The notes: generated by a model not told the origin, from the sequence alone. Shown: positions 1 to 9,074, numbered from the stretch's first letter. The stretch: 64,000 bases of DNA from an uncultured Desulfobacter sp. (GCF_963666145.1 NZ_OY762614.1:3772501-3836500), one strand, 5' to 3'. Translations and numbers: made by a program.

Positions 1-1
1 G

Positions 2-700
2 CTGACAATTCAAACGGTCGAGGTGGATTGGCAAGGGCAGTCCTATGAAATTAATATTCCCCGGCGCTGCATGCACTGTCAAAATCCGCCCTGTGCCAAT
101 TTATGTCCCTGGGGGGCTTGCGCCCGGGAGAATAATGGGGTCGTGCGTATTAATACCGATATCTGTTTAGGCGGCTCCAAATGTAAATCGGTCTGTCCCT
201 GGGATATCCCCCAGCGCCAGACCGGTGTCGGGCTTTACCTCAAGCTCATGCCGAGGTTTGCCGGAAACGGTGTCATGTACAAATGCGACCGCTGCTTTGC
301 GCTTCTGTCAGACGGAGGTGTGCCGGCCTGTGTCGGTGAATGTCCCGAAGAGGTACAGTTTATCGGTCCCAGGCAGGAGATTTTGGCACAGGCCCATGGG
401 CTGGCTAAAACCTTTGCCGGTGATGCGGATGAGAATGATTTCATCTATGGCGAGTATGAAAACGGAGGTACCAATACCATTTATGTCTCACCGGTTCCCA
501 TTTCTCTGCTGGCCGGGGCCTTGGAGACAGGGCCGGGAAATCCGCATATGGACCCGGTGAAAGATATGATGGCCCAGGACGAGTTTCTGGGTAAGGCCGC
601 TCTGGCGGCGCCGGTGGCCGGGGTGGCTGCAGGACTGTTGACTGCCGGGGCAAAATGGATCAAGTCGGGACAACAAGACAAGGGGGGCGCCCATGAATAG
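2..700 (+). CDS. 4Fe-4S ferredoxin-type electron-transfer subunit (5' partial)
   Basis: The frame is open to the left edge, so the true start lies outside the window and the first in-window GTG is probably not the start. Cysteine clusters of ferredoxin type are visible: CMHCQNPPC then CPWGAC, CLGGSKC then CPWD, and CDRC followed by CVGEC. This is the four-cluster layout of the HybA/FdnH/DmsB-type subunits that wire a molybdopterin or similar catalytic subunit to a membrane partner. A hydrophobic Ala/Gly-rich stretch near the C-terminus may be a membrane anchor. The next gene overlaps its end by 8 bases, as expected for a co-translated membrane subunit. Formate dehydrogenase is favoured because fdhE is in the same window, but the catalytic subunit is not seen, so the substrate is unknown. 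Confidence 0.8.
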   Translation: MTIQTVEVDWQGQSYEINIPRRCMHCQNPPCANLCPWGACARENNGVVRINTDICLGGSKCKSVCPWDIPQRQTGVGLYLKLMPRFAGNGVMYKCDRCFALLSDGGVPACVGECPEEVQFIGPRQEILAQAHGLAKTFAGDADENDFIYGEYENGGTNTIYVSPVPISLLAGALETGPGNPHMDPVKDMMAQDEFLGKAALAAPVAGVAAGLLTAGAKWIKSGQQDKGGAHE

Positions 701-1160
701 CCCGTTTCCAAAATGGCTGAACCGGAGCCTGCTTGCCGCCATGGCACTTTTAACCCTGACCGGGTTGGCCCAGATGCCCATTTTTAAACGGTATTACATT
801 GCAGAGATTCCCGGGTTAGGTTGGCTTGCAGCCTTTTATATCACCCACAAAATACATTATATTGCGGCCGCTGTTTTCCTGGCGCTACTCTTTTGGATGG
901 CTACGGTTTACCTGTTGAATCACCGCAGAACATGGCGTCTCACCGTCATGGGGCAGGTGCGCCTGGTGATTCTGGTGCTGATCGTGGTGACTGGTATCTT
1001 GCGGACGGTAAAAAATTTGCCTGATCATGGTTTTTCTCCCGTAACGGTCATGGCTGTGGACTGGATACATCTGGCCGCCGCCATGCTGCTGGGGATAACG
1101 GCCCTCCTTGCCAGAATAGGAGCACGGCGACGCAACGGGATTTATGCGACACGCCATTGA
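693..1160 (+). CDS. Membrane subunit of Fe-S oxidoreductase (cytochrome b-like)
   Basis: A 155-residue protein with about four hydrophobic segments, starting at an ATG that overlaps the end of the Fe-S subunit. Histidines sit at segment edges (THKIHYIAA and DWIHLAAA), the pattern of heme- or quinone-binding small cytochrome b subunits of formate dehydrogenase or hydrogenase type. The likely role is to pass electrons between the Fe-S subunit and the quinone pool. It is shorter than typical FdnI/FdhC proteins (about 210 residues). The last codons share sequence with a second place in the window near 10.22 kb, so the extreme C-terminus may have been altered. Assignment rests on topology and neighbours rather than on a diagnostic motif. 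Confidence 0.65.
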   Translation: MNSPFPKWLNRSLLAAMALLTLTGLAQMPIFKRYYIAEIPGLGWLAAFYITHKIHYIAAAVFLALLFWMATVYLLNHRRTWRLTVMGQVRLVILVLIVVTGILRTVKNLPDHGFSPVTVMAVDWIHLAAAMLLGITALLARIGARRRNGIYATRH

Positions 1161-1263
1161 ACGTCAATTGGCACGTCAATCGGTATGTCTGCACTGCGAA
1201 CCATGTACCTGCATGGTCGGTATTACTCTTGATTCCCAACCACCGGGCAGTTTGATTGTTTAA
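1144..1263 (+). CDS. Possible 39-residue Cys-rich small protein
   Basis: A short frame beginning at an ATG inside the end of the membrane subunit gene reads 39 residues and contains C-x2-C-x2-C-x-C (cysteines 15, 18, 21, 23). The spacing would suit a metal or Fe-S site. There is no clear ribosome binding site, and it may be the remnant of a longer third gene of the operon. Low confidence that it is expressed. Confidence 0.2.
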   Translation: MRHAIERQLARQSVCLHCEPCTCMVGITLDSQPPGSLIV

Positions 1264-1626
1264 ATTCCAGCGGATTGGCAGGACCCGCCCATCCCGGCGG
1301 GTGTTGGGTTGTTTTTCTGCCGAATTCCGCAGTGCAGTCCTCTCCAAAATGAATGATGTATTCTTCTAAATCTATGGACCTCAACGTGGCAGCCACCTGG
1401 GGGTGTGCTTTGATTTGAGATCATTCATGTTTTGATATTGGGGCGGCAGCACTGCTGCGGCTGGTTGGACAAATAATAAGATGAATAATAAAAATATAAA
1501 TTTTTTCATTTTTCGTCCTTTTTTTTCAGGGTAATTTTTTTTAAAATCACATACATTTTTTGATTTTTAACAGACTGAGTTGTATATATAAATCATTATT
1601 TCAGAACGTAAAAAAAAATAAAATTA
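1264..1626. other. Intergenic region without a recognisable gene
   Basis: About 360 bases with no convincing reading frame. The left part holds a GC-rich hairpin (separate entry). The last 130 bases are very AT-rich and probably contain the promoter of the following hydrolase. No Shine-Dalgarno of standard form is visible directly before the hydrolase start; the upstream run is mostly A. Confidence 0.5.
1283..1302 (+). terminator. Hairpin with short T tract, possible terminator
   Basis: ACCCGCC pairs with GGCGGGT around a 6-base loop, followed about 10 bases later by a run of five T. It sits just past the Fe-S/membrane subunit operon, so it could end that transcript. The T tract is not directly adjacent to the stem. 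Confidence 0.4.
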
Positions 1627-2526
1627 ATGATGAAACAACTGACACTATTTTTTATTTTTTGCCTGCTGGGACTGTGCAGGCCTGTCATGGGAGATGTGAC
1701 AGGGAAGAGAGAGGCGACGGGGGTGAATTATAAAATGATGGCGTCTGGGGATGCCCGGATTGCCTATCAGATCATAGATGAGGGCGGAACGGAAAATACA
1801 GTGCTGATGATCATGGGCTATGGATGCACCATGGATATGTGGCCGGCAAATATGATTGACGCGTTAAAGAAACACGCCCGCCTGATCCTTTTTGATAACC
1901 GGGGCATGGGATACAGCACCGGCGGTACCAGGGCCTTTTCCATTGATCAGTTTGCCCAAGATACTAATACCCTGCTGGACAGCCTTAGTGTAAAACGCGT
2001 CTGCCTTGTCGGATGGTCCATGGGCACGGCCATTGCCTTGCAAACCGCTTTGGACAAACCGGACAGGGTAGAAAATATTATCTTGATTTCGGGATTTTGC
2101 GGAGGCGCGGAGACGGTGTGGCCTCCTGATGAGGTGTGGGCAAGGGTGCTTGATTTATCAGGCACCGTGGAAGTGCGGGTGGGCAGGATGATGCACAATT
2201 TGTTTCCCCAGGATTTTATTGATGCACATCCCGGTTTTGCAGGCATTTTTCCGGAGATCGTCGAACCCGTCAACGACGAGATGATCGCCCGGCAGGGGAA
2301 AACACTGAAACAATGGAACGGCTGCTATGCAAGGCTGGCAGAAATAAAAATTCCGGTTTTGTTGATCACCGGGGATAAAGATATCGTAATACCCATGGAA
2401 AATTCCCGGATTGTTGCCGTCCCCCTTGAAAATTCAGAAGTAGAGATAATTAAAGGCGGCGGTCACGGGGTGCTCTACCAGCATCCGGACCGCATATCTG
2501 AAAAGATCCTATCGCTGATAAAATAA
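1627..2526 (+). CDS. Secreted alpha/beta hydrolase
   Basis: 299 residues. The N-terminus is a signal peptide (basic Lys, then a Leu/Phe-rich core ending near residue 22). The rest has the alpha/beta hydrolase fold pattern: a DNRGMG turn, the nucleophile elbow GWSMG with the catalytic Ser in the middle, an Asp in TGDKDIV and a catalytic His in GGGHGVLYQHP near the C-terminus. The triad appears complete. It should be a periplasmic esterase, lipase-like or peptidase-like enzyme; the substrate cannot be told from sequence. It stands alone between AT-rich regions with no obvious operon partner. Confidence 0.85.
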   Translation: MMKQLTLFFIFCLLGLCRPVMGDVTGKREATGVNYKMMASGDARIAYQIIDEGGTENTVLMIMGYGCTMDMWPANMIDALKKHARLILFDNRGMGYSTGGTRAFSIDQFAQDTNTLLDSLSVKRVCLVGWSMGTAIALQTALDKPDRVENIILISGFCGGAETVWPPDEVWARVLDLSGTVEVRVGRMMHNLFPQDFIDAHPGFAGIFPEIVEPVNDEMIARQGKTLKQWNGCYARLAEIKIPVLLITGDKDIVIPMENSRIVAVPLENSEVEIIKGGGHGVLYQHPDRISEKILSLIK

Positions 2527-2548
2527 ATTTTAAAGCCGGAATGGAAAT
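2525..2548 (+). repeat. 24-bp direct repeat, copy 1
   Basis: A 24-base stretch beginning AAATTTTAAAGCCGG and ending GGAAAT, overlapping the stop codon of the hydrolase. An identical copy lies at 5720-5743, so the pair brackets the large lipoprotein gene. See the separate finding. Confidence 0.8.
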
Positions 2549-2806
2549 GTCCATTATTTTCGATCCCGATCCAGATGACTTTCTCAATATAAATGCGGTT
2601 ATCCTGTTGGGTTGCCCTTATTCGATTGACAAACGGTAGATTCCCATCTTATAAGCAGCCGGGAAACGATTTGAATTATTATTTTTTGATACCATGCGAA
2701 AAGGGACACCTAAGTGTCATAAGAATTCTTTTAGTGAATGAAAGACCATGGGCAGCAACAAGAGGTATTACATCTTTTTGATCATATAATACCTAAGGAA
2801 AATGCT

Positions 2807-5545
2807 ATGAACTATCTCGTCTTATTGTTACTGAGTATCCCCCTTATCCTTTTTAATGGCTGTCAGACAGGCGGCTCCCAAAGTTCATCTGCACCGATTC
2901 AAAGCACGGCGCCTTCGTCCCAGGTAGTAAAGACAATCAAGGCCGGCGGAACATGGATCACGCTGTTTCATTGCCGGGGAAACGACTATCTTCTGGAAAC
3001 GCAGATCACAACCAGTCCCGGAACCATCCGGCTGGTGCTGTCCGGCCAGGGACAGGCCATGGAAATGCCTTTAACAGGGGGGCTAATTTCTTCTCCTGCA
3101 CCTTTGCCCCAGCCCCTTTCAGGGGCCTTTGATAATGAGGCAGGGTCCTTTACCGCAGAAGATCAGACCAGTCGACAAGGTACCAAGCTGACAGGCGTTT
3201 TTGAATCCTCGAACCGTTTTGCAGCCATTATTCAGGGCAGAAACTGGCAAGGGGCCAGCCTGATGATCGGTGTAAGAAAGGGAAATAAGGATGACCTTGA
3301 AAACCTAATGGCCCAGGCTGATTCCAAGTTGGGTGAGATGGCCTCCCGAACTGCCGTTGGCGCTATGATCACGGCTTTCAAAAGAAGAACCCAAAGCAAT
3401 GCGTGCAGTAAAGAGGAAAGTGCCTGGACCCGGAAAATTCAGGAGGCGATGAACCAGGGACAGAACCGGAAGCAGGACCCTGTCAAACTTTCCTGTGCCA
3501 TGTTCAGCAATGAGAATTTTGCGCCTTATTTTGATGACCCTTTGGGTGACATCGGATTGAAACAGGGGCGTGAGATCGCAAATAAACTGCGTAGAACAAA
3601 AGGATGCGGTCATCTCAACACCAGGACCCGGTTCTGTGGCGCGGTTCTAAACAACATTACCATGATCCTGGACAACCAGCTGCCACTGACGCGGAATTAC
3701 GTAATGATTGAGAATGCAGGAAGCCGTGTGATTCACAACTGGATGGCGGCCACCCAGTCCCGGGTTTTGGCAATCACCAAGGCTTATGAAGCGCAGCCTG
3801 AAACAGGAATCAAAAAGATCGACACCCTGGCATCCACAGCAAAAGTCATGGGCCAGTATGTCTGGTTCCCTGGCAATCAAAATTATCAAACCCAGTTCAA
3901 GGAAGCCAGAGATGTTTTGATCAGAAAAGAGTTCTTCATCTCCTTTAACCGATTTTTAGCCAAAGAGATCCATACCTTTGAGGAATTAAACCAGCTGGCT
4001 TGTTACCCTTCAAATCACTCGGCGGCTTATAATGCTCTGACCCAGCAGAAAAAAGAACAGGTTGCAAGCCGCATCCAAAGCCGGATGGATTCCGGAAATC
4101 CCAATATTGTGACGGCCGCCAAAATCTTTGCTTCCCAGCAGGCCGGCGTTTCCGACCTTTCCAGCCTTGGGGACATCCGGTCGGGGAGATTTTCAAAAAT
4201 GGCCCAATATACCTCGTCCCAGAACCTGAACAGTGTCCAGACGATCTTTGATTCACGAAAAAATCAGATTCTTGATGCGGTTGTCCAGGAGAACAGGGCT
4301 CAGATGCACCAGATTCTGTCTGGCAGCGCCAGGGATGAAACCAAGCTTCGAAATCTTGTGACACTGCGAAACCAATTTGCCAAGTCCAACAGGTTGGTGC
4401 TCGATGAGCCTGTTATAAAAGCCCATACAAAGGAACTTCAACAACACGCCATTGCCCTTCTGACCCAACTTGAACCTGCAATGATGGCCAGTATCAGATC
4501 CGCAGACTCACCTGCCGATATGAATACGCTTCTCACCGGTTTAATTGCCGGGGAAGATCAAAAGAGCCAGGTGGTTCAGCGAATTAACAGCGCCTGTCAA
4601 AAAAGAGTGGGTGAGCTGACTGCTTTCAAACCGGTCAAGGATGCCTCCAAGCTGACCATTGGCAGTTTTACCACCAAAGGGTTGAATTTTGAGAGCGAAC
4701 TCATGGCGATCTATTTAGGTGATTTCAGCCATTCCCGACTTAACCCGACAAGTGTTCTGGTTAGCGGGTTAGTGAAAAACTACCTCTATGCCTATGGCCG
4801 GCAGTGCAACGCTTATCTGCCGGCCAATAAGGTACAGATCACGGAATCGGAATGTGCCGAAGAAGAAATCATCTATATGGGCGGAGTGGAGAACAGCAGA
4901 AGCTGTATCCGCTGGCGGGAAGTGCCCACAGGGCTCTGGGCCGATCCCTATCTGTATTCAGCCGCCAATCAGCTTGAGAGACGCGCCGGTCTGAATATGG
5001 TTGGGAATATGCTCTCATCCCGCGATCCCTTTTCAAGCAGGGCCATTGCCGATGATGTGATTGCCATAGGAAATGATATGGATAATCTGATCAGACAAAA
5101 CAAATGCGGCAATGCAGGACTCAATCGCTTTGAGGATAATTTATACAATTTTGTCCAGGGAAAGCCTGCGCTGCGGCTACCCGGTAGAGAAACCCTGGCA
5201 ATGGTTCAAAGCACCCATAATGTTGATTTAAATGTGAATGCCCTTGATTTAAACACCCTGCTCAATGACCTGATTTCAGAAAATGCCAGAGGATGGATGA
5301 TGAACCAGTACATTAACGGCAGTGTGAGTGATATAAGGGTGCGGTCCGATAAAGACGGCACCCCTTCCTCGGTGAGCGCCGGTTATGCATTTTCAAGTCT
5401 TGGCAAGCGGTACCACGCCCAGGTGACTCTGACGTTCAGCAGTGGTGTTCCAGCCTGCATCTATTTTTCAGATGCCCCGCAAACCTGCCGTCATCCATCT
5501 CGAGGGATCATCAATAAGTATGAGCGGGGAACGTATCAGAAATAA
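2807..5545 (+). CDS. Large putative outer-membrane lipoprotein of unknown function
   Basis: The start is placed at the ATG of MNYLVLL because AAGGAA precedes it and a lipoprotein signal follows at once: a Leu-rich core, then the lipobox LFNGC with the Cys at about residue 18. The open frame extends 23 codons further upstream but that part lacks a ribosome binding site. The mature protein (about 895 residues) begins with a Ser/Thr/Pro-rich linker, then a region that looks beta-rich (residues about 45-150). A long, mostly helical, Gln-rich middle follows. The C-terminal part has several Cys (for example CNAY, SECAEE, SCIRW, KCGN) that could form disulfides, and it ends in a beta-like segment. 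I recognise no family. The gene is alone and bracketed by a 24-bp direct repeat. Confidence 0.75.
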   Translation: MNYLVLLLLSIPLILFNGCQTGGSQSSSAPIQSTAPSSQVVKTIKAGGTWITLFHCRGNDYLLETQITTSPGTIRLVLSGQGQAMEMPLTGGLISSPAPLPQPLSGAFDNEAGSFTAEDQTSRQGTKLTGVFESSNRFAAIIQGRNWQGASLMIGVRKGNKDDLENLMAQADSKLGEMASRTAVGAMITAFKRRTQSNACSKEESAWTRKIQEAMNQGQNRKQDPVKLSCAMFSNENFAPYFDDPLGDIGLKQGREIANKLRRTKGCGHLNTRTRFCGAVLNNITMILDNQLPLTRNYVMIENAGSRVIHNWMAATQSRVLAITKAYEAQPETGIKKIDTLASTAKVMGQYVWFPGNQNYQTQFKEARDVLIRKEFFISFNRFLAKEIHTFEELNQLACYPSNHSAAYNALTQQKKEQVASRIQSRMDSGNPNIVTAAKIFASQQAGVSDLSSLGDIRSGRFSKMAQYTSSQNLNSVQTIFDSRKNQILDAVVQENRAQMHQILSGSARDETKLRNLVTLRNQFAKSNRLVLDEPVIKAHTKELQQHAIALLTQLEPAMMASIRSADSPADMNTLLTGLIAGEDQKSQVVQRINSACQKRVGELTAFKPVKDASKLTIGSFTTKGLNFESELMAIYLGDFSHSRLNPTSVLVSGLVKNYLYAYGRQCNAYLPANKVQITESECAEEEIIYMGGVENSRSCIRWREVPTGLWADPYLYSAANQLERRAGLNMVGNMLSSRDPFSSRAIADDVIAIGNDMDNLIRQNKCGNAGLNRFEDNLYNFVQGKPALRLPGRETLAMVQSTHNVDLNVNALDLNTLLNDLISENARGWMMNQYINGSVSDIRVRSDKDGTPSSVSAGYAFSSLGKRYHAQVTLTFSSGVPACIYFSDAPQTCRHPSRGIINKYERGTYQK

Positions 5546-5632
5546 TAACGGCCCAGAGCCTAACCGATAAGAGATAGGAACTGACCCCAAAGTATAAAAA
5601 ATATCGGGTTTGGTCATAACATCGGCCACAAA

Positions 5633-5667
5633 GTAGGTTGGGTTGAACGCAGTGAAACCCAACCTAC
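5633..5667. repeat. REP-like palindrome
   Basis: A perfect 12-bp inverted repeat, GTAGGTTGGGTT and AACCCAACCTAC, around a 10-base loop. Palindromes with this GTAGGTTGGGTT core are, from general knowledge, dispersed intergenic REP-type elements in many unrelated bacteria. It lies between the lipoprotein gene and the converging C69 peptidase gene. Confidence 0.7.
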
Positions 5668-5719
5668 CTGAAATTCGTATGGCCTAAGATATGACCAAGG
5701 CCAAAATATCAGAAGCTTG

Positions 5720-5743
5720 AAATTTTAAAGCCGGAATGGAAAT
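5720..5743 (+). repeat. 24-bp direct repeat, copy 2
   Basis: Identical in all 24 bases to 2525-2548. It lies downstream of the large lipoprotein gene, just before the 3' end of the converging peptidase gene. Confidence 0.8.
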
Positions 5744-5773
5744 CCACTCAGGAGAGAGACTTGGGTCCGTTAT

Positions 5774-7513
5774 TTATAAAGGCTTTTTATAACTGGTTTC
5801 GTCTTTTTCATATCCCACGTTCTGAAGCCACCTGGCTGGATAGAAAACAGGATGGGCAAGCTCTTCAGAGGTATTCACATAACCGTCTTCATATTTTATG
5901 AACAGATCCTGGGCAAGTTTCCACCATGCATCAAGAACGATCTGGCTTTGATCATTTGAAAACTTTGTTAAAAGTGCAGTTGCCTCTTTCTTATTCCCCT
6001 TGACATAAAGGGTCTGGGCCTCTTTTTCCACGTCAACTCGCTTTGCATCCATGTCTGCCTCAATTTTGTCTCTGACAGTGCAAAGATCCTTGTACATATA
6101 GCTGTATTTAAGCATCAACAGGTTGGCAACATAGTTATTGGCAGTCCATAACGTGGCAGGATCAAATATCAGACAATTGCCCTGGGTAAGAGATTTTGGA
6201 AGAGCATCAGCTCCGGCATAAAGGGGAATTGTGATGGAGTTGGCAGCACGGTCAGGGGCAAACCAGGTCACACCGCCCACCCCGTCCGGCATATTGGCCC
6301 GGGCTTGGGTCACATGATAATAAAGACAGCGATAGATATTAATGGGCCGTTCAAAATACCCTTTGACCGGCGTTAAACGTCCTTCTTTATCGGCAACGGA
6401 TTCGGCATTGCCTTCAAATCGAGTGGGATTGCCAAAGGGTCCTGCGGCCAATCCCTTGGTTAAATCAAATTCCGTACCCTCATAGTTGTCACGGCAGATA
6501 TTCAAAATATCTTTGACGCTTAGTTTCTGATCAGGCTTTAAAGAAAAAGGATACTCACGGGAAACCGCACTTTCCACCCAAGCAGGTAAATTTAAGCTGG
6601 GAGCGGCCAGGCTGAATCCTCTCCAGACACGACGCTTTGAATAATACGGATGATGAAACTCACCATCACCATACACCTTGGTAAAATCAAGGGGGCCATC
6701 AGATGGATTCCACCAGCCTTTTTTCTGTGCCACGTCGAAAATATTTTTGGAGTAGATCATCTGATCGGGTTTATTGCGGATAATATCACGGATGCGAAAT
6801 TGGTTGGCCGCGATAAAAAACTGATCATCCCCCACACGTTGAGCCACCCATACACCGTCGGTGCCGTCCATGTCATACCCGCACATCTCAAAGATCCACG
6901 CCTCGTTGGGATCTCCCACAGCCAGGGTTTCGCCGGTTCCGTAATAGCCATATTTATCGATCAGTGAGCCCATCAGTTCAACGGCCTGCCTGGCAGTTTT
7001 GCACCGTTCCATGGCCACACGACCAAGCGCCACCGAATAGAAAATACGCTTTCCGGTTTCGGGCTCGGGATGGACCTTTGCCTTGTCCGTACACTCCGCC
7101 ATAATGAGTTGATGCTCGTTTATAACTGCGTAGGACGAATCAATGTACGCATAGGTGTGTCCCACCTGGGGAATATAGTCTATGGGAACACTTTTCGGAA
7201 CATTGGGAGCATCATAGCCCGGGCCGAGTTCTTTGGTATTAAGCCTCACGGTTTGGCTTGCGCCATATTCGGGCTTGAAATCAAGGGCGTTGTGGGAATA
7301 AAAGATTGCCCGTTTGGCCTCTTTAGGATGATCCATGGCCGGGATATAAATTGCTCTCGGGTCTGAAAGCCCATCATTGGTATGGCTCACCATCACGGAG
7401 TCGTCCGTGGACGCATTCTTTCCCACAGCCATAATAGTACAAGCAGGTGAAGGAGAAATAGAAAGCAACGATAGCAGGGCCGCTAAAAAAACAACAAACA
7501 ATTTTTTCATCAT
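5774..7513 (-). CDS. Secreted C69-family dipeptidase
   Basis: About 579 residues. The start is placed at the ATG-ATG pair preceded by AAGGAA; the open frame continues 20 codons upstream without a ribosome binding site. A signal peptide ends ...SPSPA and the next residue is Cys (ACTIMAVG). In family C69 this Cys is the N-terminal nucleophile of an Ntn-hydrolase, freed by cleavage, and the following pattern (G, N, S/T, D, then SHTNDG) fits PepD-like dipeptidases. Expected role: hydrolysis of dipeptides in the periplasm. It is the only intact member of a stretch full of broken peptidase and amidohydrolase genes to its right. Confidence 0.88.
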   Translation of the reverse strand: MMKKLFVVFLAALLSLLSISPSPACTIMAVGKNASTDDSVMVSHTNDGLSDPRAIYIPAMDHPKEAKRAIFYSHNALDFKPEYGASQTVRLNTKELGPGYDAPNVPKSVPIDYIPQVGHTYAYIDSSYAVINEHQLIMAECTDKAKVHPEPETGKRIFYSVALGRVAMERCKTARQAVELMGSLIDKYGYYGTGETLAVGDPNEAWIFEMCGYDMDGTDGVWVAQRVGDDQFFIAANQFRIRDIIRNKPDQMIYSKNIFDVAQKKGWWNPSDGPLDFTKVYGDGEFHHPYYSKRRVWRGFSLAAPSLNLPAWVESAVSREYPFSLKPDQKLSVKDILNICRDNYEGTEFDLTKGLAAGPFGNPTRFEGNAESVADKEGRLTPVKGYFERPINIYRCLYYHVTQARANMPDGVGGVTWFAPDRAANSITIPLYAGADALPKSLTQGNCLIFDPATLWTANNYVANLLMLKYSYMYKDLCTVRDKIEADMDAKRVDVEKEAQTLYVKGNKKEATALLTKFSNDQSQIVLDAWWKLAQDLFIKYEDGYVNTSEELAHPVFYPARWLQNVGYEKDETSYKKPL

Positions 7514-7612
7514 AAATTCCTTTGTTATTCGGCTTGTTAAAAAAATTCGAAAATAGACAGACACTATTGTCAAAGAGGAATTTGACGAAATGCCAAATCT
7601 GTTAACTCTCAG

Positions 7613-7800
7613 ATCAATTATCCAAACTATTTTTCCTGGGTTTTAATGCATGAGATAACCCATACACTGGGTCCCAGAGAAGCGCTTGGAGAGTATTACT
7701 CGCCCATTGAAGAAGGAAAAGATGATATCGGTGGCTTATAAAACATTCCTTACCTGATCGAAAAAAAAAGTTATCAATGGAACGTTAACATCCTAATTAT
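7613..7800 (+). pseudogene. Remnant of an M49-like (dipeptidyl peptidase III-type) metallopeptidase
   Basis: Read on the plus strand, about 60 codons resemble the zinc-site part of DPP III-like peptidases: VLMHEITHTLGP, where HEITH gives the two His ligands, then EYYSPIEEGKDDIGGL with the downstream Glu/Asp-rich helix. A stop codon follows at once, after which the same frame continues with a plausible NIPYLIEKK. There is no start codon and no room for the N-terminal several hundred residues, so this is a fragment. The family call is from memory of the motif and should be treated as tentative; that it is a broken coding sequence is more certain. Confidence 0.5.
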
Positions 7801-7809
7801 GGCGGTTAT

Positions 7810-8978
7810 TTATTTTGAGATTGGACCAAAGACACCGGTGTCAAGCTTTCCTGAAATAAAATGAATCGCTTTCTGGGCGCGTATGCTGTTGCCTGAGGTA
7901 TCTAAACGGGGGGAGAAGGCAGCAATGGCCATTTTCCCGGGTACAACTGAGATGATTCCACCGCCTACCCCTGTTTTAGATGGCAATCCGGTCCACATTG
8001 ACCAATAACCGGATTCATCATAGAAACCGGCCGTTGTCATAATGGCGAGCAGAGCCGTTACATGCGTTTCATTCAGGAGACGAGATCCTGTTTTGGGATT
8101 TATTCCACCGTTGGCGAGGGTTGCTCCCATCATCGCAAGTTGCCGGGTGGTTACACCGATTGAACATTGTTTGGTGTATACTCGCAGGACTTCCTCCGGT
8201 TCCGAGTAAAGTCTGTTGTAGTTTATAAGAAAGTCTGTGTAACCTGCACAGATCTTTCAACTTTCGTTGTGGGCTGAACCACGGTGAAAACCCGGGTCAG
8301 CCCATGGCTGTTATATAAATTGTTCGCTATGGACCGATTGCTCCAAGATGTGCTGTATTCAGATCTAAACACCTCATCCATCATCTTTAACGTTGTCCCC
8401 GCAAATTTACTCATATTATTGAGGATGAGCGACCATCGTTCTGTTTCATCACCAGCCTTTACAAGACTGACCGCTGCGATAGCACCCGCGTTAACAAGAG
8501 GATTTACAGATCGTTCTTTAATGAGTTCAATAGCCAGCTTTGAGTTAAATGCCAAGCCAGTTGGTTCCACGCCAATTTTTTCAACAATCACACCTGGACC
8601 ATTATATTGCTGCATAACCAACGCCGCAGTGAATGGTTTTGAAACAGATTCAATTGCAAAAAGGTAATCAGCATCGCCTGCCGAATAGGTTGTTCCATCT
8701 CTCAAAGCAATGGCGATTCCGAATAGTTCAGACGGTACCGTCGCCAGAAATGGGATATAGTCTGCATTTTTTCCGTCCTTAACATCTTTAAATTGTTTAT
8801 ATGTATCATTTACCAATTGCTGAAGGTCTTGTGTTGCCGTTTTGGTATCTATGAAGTTATTTTTTTGAAAAGCAAAGGTTCCGACGTCCAAAAAGAATAT
8901 GACCGTGATTATTGCAATCAACGATGTAATGATTTTTATACTGCGATATTTATGATTTGTTTCCATTTTCGTACCCAT
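7810..8978 (-). pseudogene. glsA: Glutaminase (serine-dependent beta-lactamase-like), interrupted
   Basis: The 5' part reads as a glutaminase: an N-terminal hydrophobic segment suggesting export, then LFAIESVSKPF (SxxK motif), EPTGLAFNS, NPLVNAGAIA and SIANNLYN. The 3' part, in another frame, continues the same fold: PEEVLRVYTKQCSIGVTTRQLA, GATLANGG and SKTGVGGGI. The two parts are separated by about 95 bases carrying a stop codon and a hairpin repeat, with near-identical 8-base sequences (CTGTTGTA at 8213-8220 and CTGTTATA at 8308-8315) on both sides. The interruption looks like an insertion that shifts the frame. The enzyme would convert glutamine to glutamate but is almost certainly inactive here. 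Start taken at the ATG after a GGGG box; an ATG 12 bases downstream is also possible. Confidence 0.8.
8256..8315. repeat. Hairpin repeat element, copy A (inside glutaminase)
   Basis: About 60 bases whose ends match the element at 47857-47918: left flank TTCAACTTTCGTTGTGGGCT and right flank GCCCATGGCTGTTAT. The inner part differs but again can fold, with GGGCTGA pairing TCAGCCC. Next to it lies a second small hairpin, CTGTG/CACAG (about 8234-8250). It interrupts the glutaminase gene. Confidence 0.6.
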
Positions 8979-9074
8979 TTCCCCTTTTTCGAGAGTCCCA
9001 ATTCCATAAACGTTCCAGTTTCGCAAATTCGAAACCATCTCGATGCAGCAAAAAGGTATCAAAACTAAACGCTT

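Noticed and set aside
2593..2781. 62-residue open frame upstream of the large lipoprotein
   Set aside because: No ribosome binding site, odd composition and overlap with the leader of the next gene.
6650..6967. Open frames opposite the C69 peptidase
   Set aside because: Antisense shadow of a well-supported gene; no motif or ribosome binding site.
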